Positions 33,624 to 45,042 of a stretch of DNA of 64,000 nt are shown piece by piece (the first letter of the stretch is position 1; each line of letters starts with the position of its first letter). The notes below the pieces were generated by a model. That model had not been told where the DNA came from, did no database searches, and saw nothing but the letters and a program-made list of their open reading frames with translations. Position numbers and translations under genes: made by a program. This DNA comes from Anaeramoeba flamelloides (Eukaryota; Metamonada; Anaeramoebidae), in NCBI GenBank assembly GCA_027625915.1, contig JANTQA010000063.1, forward strand, positions 3,410,001-3,474,000, given 5' to 3'.

Positions 33624-35690
33624 TATATCCCCGATTTTAGGTATTTTTTTTTTATTATAAATTTAAACACATATTTAACATTTATGAAAATTTTAATTTT
33701 ATTTTTTTTTTTTCATAGATGGTAACTTTTTAAATTTTCTAAAAAAACCCGAAAAAAAAAAATTACCCGAAATTTTTTTAATGATAAAATGTAGCCATAA
33801 ATAGTATAGAGTTAGTTTTTTTGAGTTTCAAATTCAAAATAAATGTAAATTGTTGTTTTTTTTTAATATTGAAATTGGTAAATTGGTAACTAAGAGATTT
33901 AACAGTTATATCTTCTTTTCCTATTAAAAAGATTGAAAAAATATAAATTAAAGTATACATTAGTTCTTTTACATAATTTTGTCCCATTTTTTTTTCCTTA
34001 ATTTATTTAAAATTTTTTTTTTATCAAAACAATGAATAATTACTACCACAAAAAATATCCAGTGATCATTTAGTCCTCCTTAACCAAGTTGAGGAAATTA
34101 AGAATAGAAATAAAGAATTTGAAACTAAAAATTCCCAAAATTTATCAAAAAATACCGAAATGAAAAAATTAGAAGAGCAGTTTAATTTAATGACAATAAA
34201 AAATAACGAAGTGAAATTATGCCAAGATCAAGAAGAATCCTTATTTATTCCAAATAATTGGAGAAATATATAAATTTACAATTTAGTTTTTATTTTTTAA
34301 TAAGTTTTTTACAGATTTTTTCGTTTTTATTCCAACCAAATTAATATCTATTATTTGATTTTTAATTGTTTTTTAAAAAATAGTGACTCTGGAAATAAAA
34401 TATTATTTGAGAAAAAGGAAAAAATTGATATAAAAAAGATTAAAAGAGTGTTTTATTATGAAAATGAACAAGATACTGAAGTTTGTTGCTTACATTATAA
34501 TAATAAATATTTTTCCAAATCAAAAAATATTTTATCACTTTATTATGAATTTAATGTAAAAAAATGTAATGTACGTGGAACTATTAAAACATTTTACAAA
34601 AATGGAGAACAAAAAAATATTATTGAAATACAAAATCGTCACATTCATAATAAAAAATTAAATTTTGAACTACAAAAAATCTCAGAAATGGATTTACTTG
34701 ACAATTTGGCTAAAGAAAATTATTCTCTCGAAAATATTTATTTAAAATTTATGGATTCACAAATAAGGAAAATAAGGAAAAGTTCGGCAATTTTATTAGG
34801 ATCCAGAGATGACATTAAAAAAATATATACTTGAATTTAGAAAACAATTAAATTTTGATGTTGAAAAAAAAATTATGGAAGATAAATTTTCAAAAACTGA
34901 AATGGGATTTCCTTTTATTCGAATGTATTTACAGGGTGATTTCCCAATGATAATCATGGCAACAAATAATCAATTGCTGAATTTAGGAAATAATCAACAA
35001 ATTTATGTTGATGGAACTTATTTGGCGTGTAGTCAAGGTTATCATTGTTTAATGACAATAATGACTTATGATTTCCAAACACAAATATACATACCATGTG
35101 TTTGGAGTATATTATCTGACGAAAAGGCATCAACTCAATTATTTTTTTATAATTATATAAAAAAATTATTAAAAATTGAAATTAATAAAAATTTTCTGTG
35201 GAATCCACCGATAATTACAACAGACTTCTCTTTGGCAAATATAAACTCAATAAAAACTTCTTTTCCAAAATCCTCGATTCAAGATTACCATTTTCATTTT
35301 CTTCAAGCAATTCAAAGAAAATTATTAACTCTTGGATTAAATGAAAATTTTCGAAATAAAATCCAATCCCGAATAACTAAATATTTGAATAAAAGCACCG
35401 ATTATATTAGATCTGATGTGAACAAGTGGATTAATAATTTAAAACAAAAAATAACAAAAATTAAAATTCCAAAAAAAAAAAAGAGTAATTTTAAAAAAGT
35501 GAAAAAATCAAAAAAAACACAAAAATGCGAATTTTCGAAAATGGGAATTACAAATTATCGACAATCTTGAATCTGAAGGTTTTAAACAATGTCTGGTACT
35601 TGGTGAGAATATAGATAATTTAATTTCATATAATTATCAGAAGGAAACAAATATTGAATTCGAAATGACAAAAAAAGAACAAAAAAATAT

Positions 35691-35812
35691 TCTTACAAAT
35701 TCTAGTAAAAATAAATTATAAAAAAAAAATTCGAAATTTTGTGCCTTAATTTGTGGTTTTTTTGTGCCTTAAATTTCGTTGAAAGTTGGTGCCTTAAAAG
35801 TGAAACTGACAG
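35691..35812. mobile_element. MITE F, half copy (F1)
   Basis: Only the centre and one arm of family F are present, inside the MULE transposase. The arm carries the private variants GGTGCC and TGTGGTTT also found in the left arm of F2 (36027-36145), of which it is an almost exact inverted copy. Confidence 0.75.
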
Positions 35813-36026
35813 TAGTAATATTTGGCTTATTCGATTTCCTCCAGAACTTTGGTCAATTTATTCAAAAAGTAAAAAAAATGAAAAATTTTCAAGGCCACAA
35901 ATAATCCACTCGCGAGCTGGTATCGATCCTTAAATCATTGTCTCAATAGACAAAAACCCAAATTAAAAAATTTAATATTAGTTTTAAAAGATATTGAAAG
36001 GGAAAAACGAAATTTACAAATTGATA

Positions 36027-36222
36027 CAGTCAGTTTCACTTTTAAGGCACCAACTTTCAACGAAATTTAAGGCACAAAAAAACCACAAATTAAGGCACAA
36101 AATTTCGAATTTTTTTTTTATAATTTATTTTTACTAGAATTTGAATTTTGTGCTTTAATTTGAGATTTTTATTGTGCGTTAAATTCCGTTGAAAGTTTGT
36201 GCCTTAAAAGTGAAACTGACTG
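36027..36222. mobile_element. MITE F, copy 2
   Basis: This 196-bp palindromic element lies between TA dinucleotides. The ends are CAGTCAGTTTCACTTTTAAG and its mirror. It is inserted near the 3' end of the MULE transposase. Confidence 0.85.
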
Positions 36223-36983
36223 TATTATTTCCGAGAAAACACAGACAAAGAAAAGAAATTTTGATTTAATCAGTAGATTAAATCAAAATACAGAATCCCA
36301 AATAAAAATCAAAAAAAATGTTAAAAGAAGACCTCCAACTTGTAGAAGATGTGGAAATATTGGACAGAGAAGAGATATAAAAAATGCCCTTTCAACAATT
36401 AAATTAAACATAATTTTCCTTATTTTTTCTATTTTTTATTCTTTAAATTTTTAATTCCTCAAAGTTTATAAGACTGCCCACTAAACAATAAAAGATTCTC
36501 AATTTGTTTTTAATTTTTAATTTTTGGATTTTTTTACTTTTTTTGATACCATTTTATGAAGAGATTCTATTTCTTTAAAAAATATTAAATAAAAAAAAAT
36601 AATCCAATTAAAATATAAATTATATAGTTAAATACAGACAAAGGACAGAATAATTAAAATAAAACTTGTAGTTTTTTTTATTTTTTTTTGAAATTGAATA
36701 AAAATCAAATAGATTCTTTATGTAATGAGAAAGAATACATTTGGTCCTTTGAAAAAATTGGATTGTTTCCAAATTAATATGGAAATGAATGATTATATAA
36801 TTGATTAGAGTACAAAAATCTAAATACTTTTATTTTTATTCTTTATTTAGTAAAAAATCGTTTGGGTATTAAAATCCAATTTTAAATAATGTATCATATA
36901 TATTTGATATTAGTAACTTGATTTCAATTAGTTATGTGATGTAAAAAAATTTCGGGTAATTTTTTTTTTCGGGTTTTTTTAGA

Positions 36984-37693
36984 AAAAATAATAGTCACTC
37001 TTCATAGATTTATAATTTAATTTTAAAAGTTAACATTGGTGAAAGTAAGAAATATTTCAAAAAAAAAATGTTTTCAATTTGTTTTAGATGATCGACTATG
37101 AATTAGATTATAAATATTGAATTTAACAAAAAAATCTTTTTTAGATATTAGTACTTGTAATAATAAAAAAAAAAAAAAAAAAAAAAGAAATTTTTTTGTT
37201 AATAAACACACATTTGACAAGATTTATTTATAAAATAGAAGCAAAAATTGATTCTTTTGGAATAAAAATATAAAAGAAGATTCAAATTAATTCAAATATT
37301 AAAAATACTCGGTTTATATGAAGTATTCATCAACTATCTTCCTTTTCTGAAAGTGGGGTTCTAAAATATTAATTTTGATTCAAAAAACTTTGAACAATTC
37401 AAATTTTGATTAGTCATTTTCAAAATTAAAAAATTAGAAAACAGTTTTAGTTAGAAACGCTGTTATGTATTTTTTTATAATTTCAGAAATTTTTTAAAAA
37501 AAATATACAGAGATCACTCTTCGAAGACAACAGTGAAATTTTAAAAGATGATATTTTTATATTGATTATGTACAAATTTTATATATAGGAAAAGTTAGAA
37601 AAATATTCTGATATCTCAAAAATCCTAGTAAAAAAATATTTTATATCAATGATAAAATACCTGCCAACCCTTTTTTTTATAAAAAGAAAACTA
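36984..37693. other. Gene-free spacer
   Basis: AT-rich DNA to the right of the MULE end. A poly-A run at about 37167-37190 is the only distinct feature. Confidence 0.6.
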
Positions 37694-37892
37694 CAGACAG
37701 TTTCACTTTTAAGGCACAAACTTTCAACGAAATTTAAGGCACAAAAAAAATCTCAAATTAAGGCACAAAATTTGGAATTTTTTTTTTTTTTACAATTTAT
37801 TTTACTAGAATTTGAATTTTGTGCCTTAATTTTAGATTTTTTTGTGACTTAAATTTCGTTGAAAGTTTGTGCCTTAAAAGTGAAACTGACTG
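37694..37892. mobile_element. MITE F, copy 3
   Basis: This 199-bp palindrome has ends CAGACAGTTTCAC and mirrored GTGAAACTGACTG. Left flank TA, right flank TG (one change from TA). Repeated words are TTAAGGCACAAAC and its complement. Confidence 0.85.
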
Positions 37893-37984
37893 TGTTAACT
37901 TCATTTTATTTCTTATATTATAAAAATATTTTCCCCAATTTATTATCATTTTCCTGTAAATTGCACAATTAAAAACGTATATTA

Positions 37985-38182
37985 CAGTCAGTTTCACTTT
38001 TAAGGCACAAACTTTCAACGAAATTTAAGGCACAAAAAAATCTCAAATTAAGGCACAAAATTTGGAATTTTTAATTTTTGCAATTTATTTTACTAGAATC
38101 CAAAATTTTGTTATTTAATTTGAGATTTTTATTGTGCCTTAAATTTCGTTGAAAGTTTGTGCCTTAAAAGTGAAACTGACTG
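37985..38182. mobile_element. MITE F, copy 4
   Basis: A 198-bp palindrome between TA dinucleotides, lying 92 bp after copy 3. Confidence 0.88.
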
Positions 38183-38280
38183 TACCAGTAATATTAATAT
38201 AAATATTTTTTTGGATAATTCTTTTGGTTAATTAAAAATTGATATATTCAACAAATTGGGATATATTTAGTGTTTGTATA

Positions 38281-38477
38281 CAGTCAGTTCCACTTTTAAG
38301 GCACAAACTATCAACGACATTTAAGGCACAAAAAAAATTTCAAATTAAGGCACAAAATTTGAAATTATTTTTTTTACAATTTATTTTTACTAGAATTTGA
38401 ATTTTGTGCTTTAATTTGAAATTTTTTTGTGCCTCAAATTTCGTTGAAAGTTTGTGCCTTAAAAGTGGAACTGACTT
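38281..38477. mobile_element. MITE F, copy 5
   Basis: The ends are CAGTCAGTTCCAC (a C variant shared with copy 8) and the mirrored GTGGAACTGACTT. Left flank TA, right flank degraded. Confidence 0.85.
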
Positions 38478-38802
38478 TAAGGATAGTTTTAAACATTAAC
38501 TATTTTCAGAATTTGACAACTTTTACTTAAAATTTTAATTTTTATTTTAATAGTTAATTTTATTATTTAATATAAAAATTTTGAAAAGATATTTGTAAAT
38601 TACTAAATTTTATTCTCAAAAATAAAAATTAACCGTTTTTTTCCAAAAATGATTTATATTGTTATAAATATTCTTGTAAGTGGACCAGATATTTGATAAT
38701 AAATGTCAAAAACAAAAATATTTTTTCTCATTTTCTCATTTTTTGAAAAACATAAAATGGCTGTGTATAAATAATTATGAATAAAACAAATTTTTCTCAA
38801 TA

Positions 38803-39002
38803 CAGTTAGTTTCACTTTTAAGACACAAACTTTCTACGAAATTTGAGGCACAAAAAAAAATCTCAAATTAAATAACAAAATTCAAATTCTAGTAAAAATA
38901 AATTGTAAAAAAAAACAATTTCCAAAAAATGTGCTTTAATTTAAGATTTTTTTGTGCCTTAAATTTCGTAGAAAGTTTGTGCCTTAAAAGTGAAACTGAC
39001 TG
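38803..39002. mobile_element. MITE F, copy 6
   Basis: The ends are CAGTTAGTTTCAC and GTGAAACTGACTG, with TA on both sides. The arms are slightly more diverged than in copy 4. Confidence 0.85.
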
Positions 39003-39868
39003 TAAATCTAAATTTAATTGTAAAATTTTTTTAAGTTTCTATCAAATTTTGATGTATTTAATCATCTATATTACAATTAATTTTATAAACTGGTATTTTT
39101 TTGAACTATTAATTATTAAAAATACCAACAAAATAATAAAATTACTTTCAAAATCAAGAATTTCGAATATGGATATCAAAATTTCTTTAATCATCGTTAA
39201 AAAATAACAAAAATTTGATAAAAATAATAGGTTAATTTTAAAAAACATGTAAATTTTTGAATTTAAAAGATAGAATCAAAATAATAAATATTTGGATTAT
39301 GTTAATTTATCTAATTCATAAGTCGAAATTAAATTTCTAAAATAGAAAAACAATTAGATTTTATTAAGATTTCATTTTTTTTAAAAAAATAGAAGTCTTT
39401 TTATTTTTTTTTTCTCATATAAAACAAAAATAGGTATTTGAGAAATTCCTAAAAAATATTTAATGATTAAGTATTTTAATAATATAGTTTGTGCGAGATG
39501 GTATATATATATATATATTATAAGTTAAAAGAAATAAATAAAATCAAAGATACAACTTGGTTGATTTAAATCCTGGAAAACTTGATAATAAAATATTTTT
39601 AAAAATTATTCAGACTAACTTGATTTGAAAACTCTGAAAGGTTGAATGATTTAAAAAGTTACTCTGATTTTATGAATGAAAATAAATCAAAAACTGCCTA
39701 GAATGGGTAAAAAAATAAATTATTTGATATTATTGGAAATATATATATTAAATATATCAAGTGATCTAGGTCTGAAAAATATAGCATAATTTTTTATATT
39801 TTTTCTTGAGAAAAATAAAATTTATTTTAAATATCCCAACCTTTGAAAATAATATAAAAATTCGAATA
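39003..39868. other. Gene-free spacer between F copies
   Basis: AT-rich, with a short TA microsatellite near 39502-39518. Short frames here show no coding character. Confidence 0.55.
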
Positions 39869-40064
39869 CAGTCAGTTTCACTTTTAAGGCACAAACTTTC
39901 AACGAAATTTAAGGCACAAAAAAATCTCAAATTAAAGCACAATATTCAGATTCTAGTAAAAATAAATTGTAAAAATTAAAATTCCAAATCTTGTACCTTA
40001 ATTTGAGATTTTTTTGTTACTTAAATTTCGTTGAAAGTTTGTGCCTTAAAAGTGAAACTGACTG
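39869..40064. mobile_element. MITE F, copy 7
   Basis: A 196-bp palindrome flanked by TA, ends CAGTCAGTTTCAC and GTGAAACTGACTG. Confidence 0.87.
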
Positions 40065-40139
40065 TATCTGTATTAAAAAATATAAATTTCTAGTATATTA
40101 AATAATCATAATAATCTAAAAATTGTTACATTCAATTGA

Positions 40140-40640
40140 CCATGTTGTCAGAAACTTTTTTTTGATTCTTTCAAAAAAGTTCAGAATAAAAATTTAGGAA
40201 TTCTGGTAAGTGCAATAGAGTTCATAACTTTTCCAAAATCAAAAGGAATAGAGAAAAACCAAATATTATACTCAATTATCATAAATTATGGATAAGATAA
40301 CAGTTGGGTTTTTTTTTTGAGAAATAAAACAAAAATTGAATTTTTCTTCTAATTTCTCAAAAGAAAAAAAAACCTCGAACACTCAAAAAATAAAATTGAA
40401 AACCTTAAAAAACATAAAACACTTCAAAAATAAATAAAAAACCCAAAAAATACCTAAAGAACATCTATCGATTTTCCAAATAAACAGAAAACTCAAGAAA
40501 AAAATGAGGGCAGTGTTTCAAAATTTAAAAGAGTTGAGAAAAATCATGGATTTTACTCAATCCTTTTAAAATCTGGATAACCTAACAGAGTAAGAGGAAA
40601 TTAATTCCCTCCCTCAAAATAAAAAAAAAAAAACAAATAG
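40140..40640. repeat. Hairpin mosaic K, segment 1
   Basis: Short motifs recur here, at 44330-44640, 48130-48620, 49770-50400 and 51470-51670: CTATCGATTTTCCAAATAAA, AAACTCAAGAAA, CAGAAAACTC, and AATTCTGG-type pieces next to AAAGAATTGAGTAAAAT. Many occur as closely spaced inverted pairs. There is no coding capacity. Confidence 0.6.
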
Positions 40641-40644
40641 ATTT

Positions 40645-41060
40645 TTTGGACAAATTGTTTCTCAAATCTTGGAAATATATTGATGCTATAAGTAGAATAA
40701 TAAAAATCAAACAAAACTAATCAGTCTTTGGGATTTTATGTTGATTATTATTGAGTTAATCTTTGAAAATACAAAATTCAAAAAATAGTTACTTTTGGTG
40801 GTTCTAAATATGAATTATTAAATACCAGAATACTGTTATTTGGAGTTTCTATTTTTAGATTTGGTGAACGAATTAAAAAATTTTTTTTTAAAAAATGATA
40901 ATTTTTAATAATGATCCTTAGTAAAAAATGTAATAATTTATTGTGTAATAAGATTTAAAATAGATTTTTTGAAGCTATTTGTGCCATTGCTACTAATATC
41001 CTTTATACCAAATTTCAACATAATTTGATTATAGAGAAATATATGGTGACGATAATACCT
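40645..41060 (+). repeat. Dispersed repeat L, copy 1
   Basis: About 415 bp with an inverted relative at 48840-49258. Shared words include CAAACAAAACTAATCAGTC, CCAGAATACTGT, TTATTGTGTAATAAGATTT and ATGGTGACGATAA. The class is unknown, with no open frame. Confidence 0.7.
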
Positions 41061-41886
41061 TAAACAGGAAAAAAAAGTGTCCGAGTAAAAAAGATGCAAT
41101 ATAATTTGTAATTAATAATCTTAGTGATAAAGAAAAGTAACCTCTGTTAATAAAAGAAAGAAAAAATCATTAAAGGTCATATAGTGGATTCTGGGCAATA
41201 ATGGTTTTTATAGTAGTGTCTTTTGGTATGTGTTTTTCTTTATTTGATCAATTATTAAAAATTTGTTCAAAAAATTGACTATTTTTTAAATTTTCAAAGC
41301 TACTTACACAATTTGGATAATCAAGGAGATTTAAATTATTTTTATTGATTTGATTGATAATAATATAATGAATTATTCTTTAAAGTTAATTTTTTTTTTT
41401 TTTATTGGTTTAGCTTTTCATTACTAAATTCTGTGATTCTATTTATGTTTCAAATTAAAAATTGAGTTTAATTTTTTTACCCTGTTTCACTTTTTTTACC
41501 TAATTGTAAAAGTTTATTTTTTTCGCTTTTACAAAATCCTTTCATCCCAAAAAGTTGAAATAACAAAAATGTATGAACAAAGTTAATGGGTATCAGTTTT
41601 TCATTGTAAATTTCTCTTCACAACCTGATTTGAGATCAAATTAAATCTTTTTAATTTGAAAATAACGCCATTTAAAAAGAAAAAGAAAAAAAAAAAAGAT
41701 CCTGTTTTGTTTATTTAATAAATTTTTTGTTGGTGTTTTCATAAATTAATTGTTTAAGTAAAGTTCCAAAAAAAAAAAATAAATACTGAAAAAGTTCATG
41801 AGTGGGTGTTGTTTAATCTTTGTGTAAAAAAGATCAAATATGTTTGTTTGTAAAATTATTTTTTTATTTGGTTTCAAAATTCACAT
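41061..41886. other. Spacer downstream of ATG8
   Basis: AT-rich DNA with no gene. It should contain the polyadenylation region of the minus-strand ATG8 gene near 41800-41886. Confidence 0.55.
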
Positions 41887-42989
41887 TTAAAATCCGAAAG
41901 TAGATTCCCCACTATATGTTAAATATAAGAACCCATCTTCGTCTTTGCTTTCTTCGTAGACATTAGACATTGACATTGCTAAACATTAGAATAAAAATCA
42001 GAACAAATAATTTTGTCGAAAAAATATCACGATCATTTAAATTTGATTGTTAAAAATATTAAAATGGATTCGGATTAGTTAAATTCCAAGAAAAAGAATA
42101 AGTTTTAAATTTAAAACAAAGACTCAAGAATTGTTTTCTTTTGTAACATAATAAAATACAAAGAAAAAGAAAAAGGGAAATAAAAAAAAAAAAGAAATTG
42201 AAAAATAATTAAAATAATAATTACAGGTTGGGAGCATCATATTTTTACACAAAATAAACATAGCTTGTTCTGGTAAAAGTTTAATTCTCTACATTTGGTT
42301 TTTTGTTGTATTGTTTTTGTTGTTGTATTGATTTTTTAATTTTTAGAAAATTGAGGTTTTAAATATTATTTGCAATAAGAAGAAAAACAAATAAAAATAA
42401 AAAAAAAAAAAAAAAAAGAAAAAAAATTAAATGAGTTCAAACCTTTCGAATAATATAACTAAATTGGCCAACAGTAAGATCTTTTGTTATTTATTTATTT
42501 TCAACACAAACAATTAACAGTTTTTTTAAAAAAAAAAAGAAGAAAAAAACTTGAGCAATGGGAAATGGTTGCAATAAAAAAAAGAGTAAAAAATAATTCA
42601 CCTTGTGGTACTAAAAATTTTTTTTTATCAATCCCTGCGATTTTACTTTTTTCGGCTTTGTCGCAGATTATCTAAAGGAAAAGGAAATAATGTTTGGGTT
42701 TGAAACAGCATTAAAATTGTTTTGAGGAAACCAAGAATAAAACTTGTTTGTGTTTTTGTTTTGAAAAAGGAGGAATAAGAAAAAAAAAATATTTTACAGG
42801 TATTCGATCAGGATATCGAGATCTGATTCTTCCAGACTCCGATTTTCTTTCTTTTTGTGAATTTTGAAATGTTTTTATTATTGGGGTAGATTTTAATGGA
42901 ACAATGAAAAAATTAATAAGGAACAAGAATTTAAATCAGTACAAAACACAATTACCTTCAAGGGAATGTTCTTCTTTGTAAGAGCTCAT
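41887..42989 (-). CDS. ATG8: Autophagy ubiquitin-like protein ATG8 (116 aa, six exons)
   Basis: Six small exons on the minus strand: 42989-42956, 42850-42798, 42671-42602, 42480-42443, 42288-42225, 41978-41887. All five introns start GT and end AG, and phases 1, 0, 1, 0, 1 join exactly. The total is 351 nt, giving 116 residues, the usual ATG8 length. Diagnostic motifs appear in order: [57 protein letters not shown], and [19 protein letters not shown] then TFGF. ATG8 is conjugated to phosphatidylethanolamine on the growing autophagosome. Here the acceptor glycine is followed by one Phe, so ATG4 must cleave the tail first. The exons are too short (34-92 nt) to stand out as long ORFs. The gene looks intact. 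Confidence 0.95.
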
Positions 42990-44084
42990 TATGAGAAACT
43001 TTTGAATTTAATAAAAAGTACAAAAAATGACTTTCCAAAAGAATTTGTTACAAAAAGAACGGTAAAAAGATTGTGGTCACTTTTTTTCATTGGAAAACTT
43101 TGTTGTTTGGAAATTGTTCGAAATTTTGAAAGGAATTACAAGATCACAATGCAATATCTTTCTATTTAAAAGTTTTTACAAGTCAAACTTTTAAAAACTG
43201 GTATTTTAAACAACTTTCCACATTTTGGTTTTCATAAAAAGAGTTTCAGCTTATTGAAAGTTAAAAAATATTTTTCTTGTAGGATAACTTTCAAAATTTT
43301 CAATTAATATGTTGTTATCTTTTTTAATATTTTTTTTTTACTCTTTTTTGGGGCTTACAAAAACTATTCAAGTATTTGAAAATTGAAAAAATATAAAAGA
43401 ATGCCAATAACTGAAATCTTGCAGACTATCAGCCTGAAAGTTCGAAAAAGTCTTGAAAGTATTTCTATGGATTGAGCTATTCTGGGTATGTAGATACTAC
43501 TTTGCTGGTATTTGAATTCTTAATGAAAAAAAATTTTCACTTCCTTTTGACTATTTTTTTGACACACAAATTGAGTTTTCAAAGAGTGTTACAATTTCTG
43601 GTTTCTGTTTGAAAAAGGAAATTGAAAATCTTGTGAAAATTATTTCTATTTTTTTTTTACTGTTATTTTTCAATTCATAAATGAAAATTTTTATTTCAAT
43701 TTCCAAAATGAATATTATTTATTACTGTAAATATCAAATTAGTAGAGTAAAAATTATCTCTTAGAGTTAACTCAGGAAGTTTATTTTATTGTCTAATAAA
43801 ATCTTTTCTAAAAGATGTTGTCAAGATCTTTGGATTTTCTTCAACTTTTTAGAGAAAAAAATATTTTGGAATGTGAACCAAAAATTTTCATTTTATAATT
43901 GGAAAATAATAGTATTATTGAAGAAGTGGAAATTACACTCATGTTTCTTATATATAAAATTCCCCTTTCAGAAATATAAGCGTGAAATCATAGATTTCAC
44001 GATTATTAATTAATGAAAATAGTTTCAAACTATCACAGTTAAAAATTATTTCCATTGAGATTTATTTCTTTTTATTTATTGTGA
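42990..44084. other. Upstream of ATG8; one degenerate D copy
   Basis: The ATG8 promoter should lie just above 42990. A MITE D relic is at 43505-43670. Plus-strand frames at 42966-43169 and 43789-44013 show no recognisable domain and are probably chance. Confidence 0.5.
43505..43670. mobile_element. MITE D, degenerate copy
   Basis: The left end CTGGTATTTGAATTCTTAAT and inner TTTTCACTTCCTTTT, plus GAAAAAGGAAATTGAAAA, follow the D layout. The right terminus is lost. Confidence 0.55.
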
Positions 44085-44300
44085 AAAATTAATCTATCTT
44101 TATCATAGGTAGTACATACCCATAAAAAATGATCAATATTTTCCATTATTTCCTTCTGTTTATATTTTAAACATAAAGGACAAAATTTATTTGAATTTTT
44201 ATTAATTTCATAGTAATATCTATTTAGGCAGTTAGTATATGTTCTGAATTTTAGAATTGTTGAACTTGAAGGATAACTTATTTTTTTTTGGGTTTAAAAT
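44085..44300 (-). mobile_element. LINE (non-LTR retrotransposon) 3' remnant
   Basis: The minus strand reads ILKFRTYTNCLNRYYYEINK, then a zinc knuckle CPLC...HFLWVC (C-x2-C and H-x4-C). This matches the C-terminal RVT zinc knuckle of LINE reverse transcriptases, where it follows a Kx(F/W)RT-type stretch. Coding traces may continue on the same strand through 44640-45040 (IDIWMGNIKL and NWKPQDIIERK pieces), interrupted by hairpin mosaic K, and perhaps to about 45480. It is a short, decayed 5'-truncated copy. Confidence 0.7.
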
Positions 44301-44329
44301 AAATAATTTTGAGATTTTATTATTGTGAA

Positions 44330-44640
44330 ATATTTTTGTGGAGTGTCTTCAATTGCCGTCAAGTGCCTAGGTTTTCTTGAGGTTTTCTGTTTTATTCTGT
44401 TAATTGTTCTAGGTTTTTTTTTACTTTTTGAAATAAACAGAAAATCTTAATAAATTTTCTGTTTATGACAAAAAGTAAAAAAAACCTAAAGTAAATCTAT
44501 CGATTTTCCAAATAAATATAAAACTCAAGAAAAGCTAAAGACCGTTTTTTTTAATTTGAGAAATAAAAAGATAATTTCTTGAATTGTCTTTTTATTTCTA
44601 AAATTAAACCTGAAAAACTTAAAGATATTTCCAACTTTTT
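44330..44640. repeat. Hairpin mosaic K, segment 2
   Basis: Contains perfect or near-perfect short hairpins, for example TTTTACTTTTTGAAATAAAC facing its complement across about 10 bases. It also carries the words TCAAGTGCCTAGG and CTATCGATTTTCCAAATAAA shared with the other K segments. Confidence 0.6.
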
Positions 44641-45042
44641 GAATTTAGCAAATTGTTATATGTGAATTTGTATATTTCTTTTTTTTCGTTCGATAATATC
44701 TTGTGGCTTCCAATTGATTTTATTATTTATTCGTTGATTAAATTTTATTAATTATTCTAAATTAGGAAGAGATAAATTCCCTTATTTCTCTTTGGATTTA
44801 AACTTCTTTTTTTACTGGAACTATCATATTTTCGATTTTAAATTTTTTTTTGGAAATAAGAACTGGTTTGTTTCTGTTTATTTCACATATTTCAGTAATA
44901 AATAAATTAATCCAAGAATTTAAATAATTTAAAGTTTTTATTTCATAATTTTATATTTCCCATCCAGATGTCAATTGGCTTATTATTAAAGATTTAAATA
45001 ATATAATTTTCAAACTTTTGTTCAGATAATTGTAATAGAATA

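Larger units (their letters stand above)
34355..36400 (+). pseudogene. MULE transposase with FLYWCH-like N-terminus
   Basis: Frame 34355-34834 carries a FLYWCH-like zinc-binding stretch (YEFNVKKCNVRGTIKTF ... IQNRHIH). Frame 34809-35570 carries the MULE catalytic core: QQIYVDGTYLACSQGYHCLM (first Asp at residue 68 of that frame) and PPIITTDFSLANINSI (second Asp at 139). The two frames overlap by 26 bp and are offset, so a small frameshift separates them. The C-terminal part continues at about 35815-36025 (LWSIYSKSKK, NNPLASWYRSLNHCL) and at 36225-36400, ending in a CCHC-like knuckle (PPTCRRCGNIGQR). Two F insertions split this end. Transposases of this family cut and paste DNA using a DDE triad. 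As it stands the gene cannot make a full protein. Confidence 0.85.
33738..36983 (+). mobile_element. Mutator-like DNA transposon (MULE), damaged
   Basis: The terminal inverted repeats are about 42 bp (33738-33780 and 36942-36983). They match except for one base in an A run, with the core ACCCGAAA...TTACCCGAAA. The outer boundary and target duplication are not clear. Inside, a plus-strand transposase gene runs from about 34355 to 36400, interrupted by F elements (35691-35812 and 36027-36222). An additional coding-like piece (34032-34273, containing NQVEEIKNRNKEFETKN) lies upstream. Despite damage to the gene, the nearly identical ends suggest fairly recent mobility, by the internal or a related transposase. 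Confidence 0.85.

Noticed and set aside
37694-39002. Evenly spaced repeats that could look like a CRISPR array
   Set aside because: The units are ~198-bp palindromes flanked by TA with uneven spacing in a eukaryotic context; they are MITEs.
41177-41917. Apparent inverted repeat CATATAGTGGATTC / GATTCCCCACTATATG suggesting a 740-bp element
   Set aside because: The right arm is the last coding exon of ATG8 (encoding YLTYSGES), so the match is short and coincidental.
42484-43169. Two plus-strand ORFs near ATG8
   Set aside because: The first overlaps ATG8 exon 3 and flanking introns in antisense; the second overlaps exon 1. No domain supports either.
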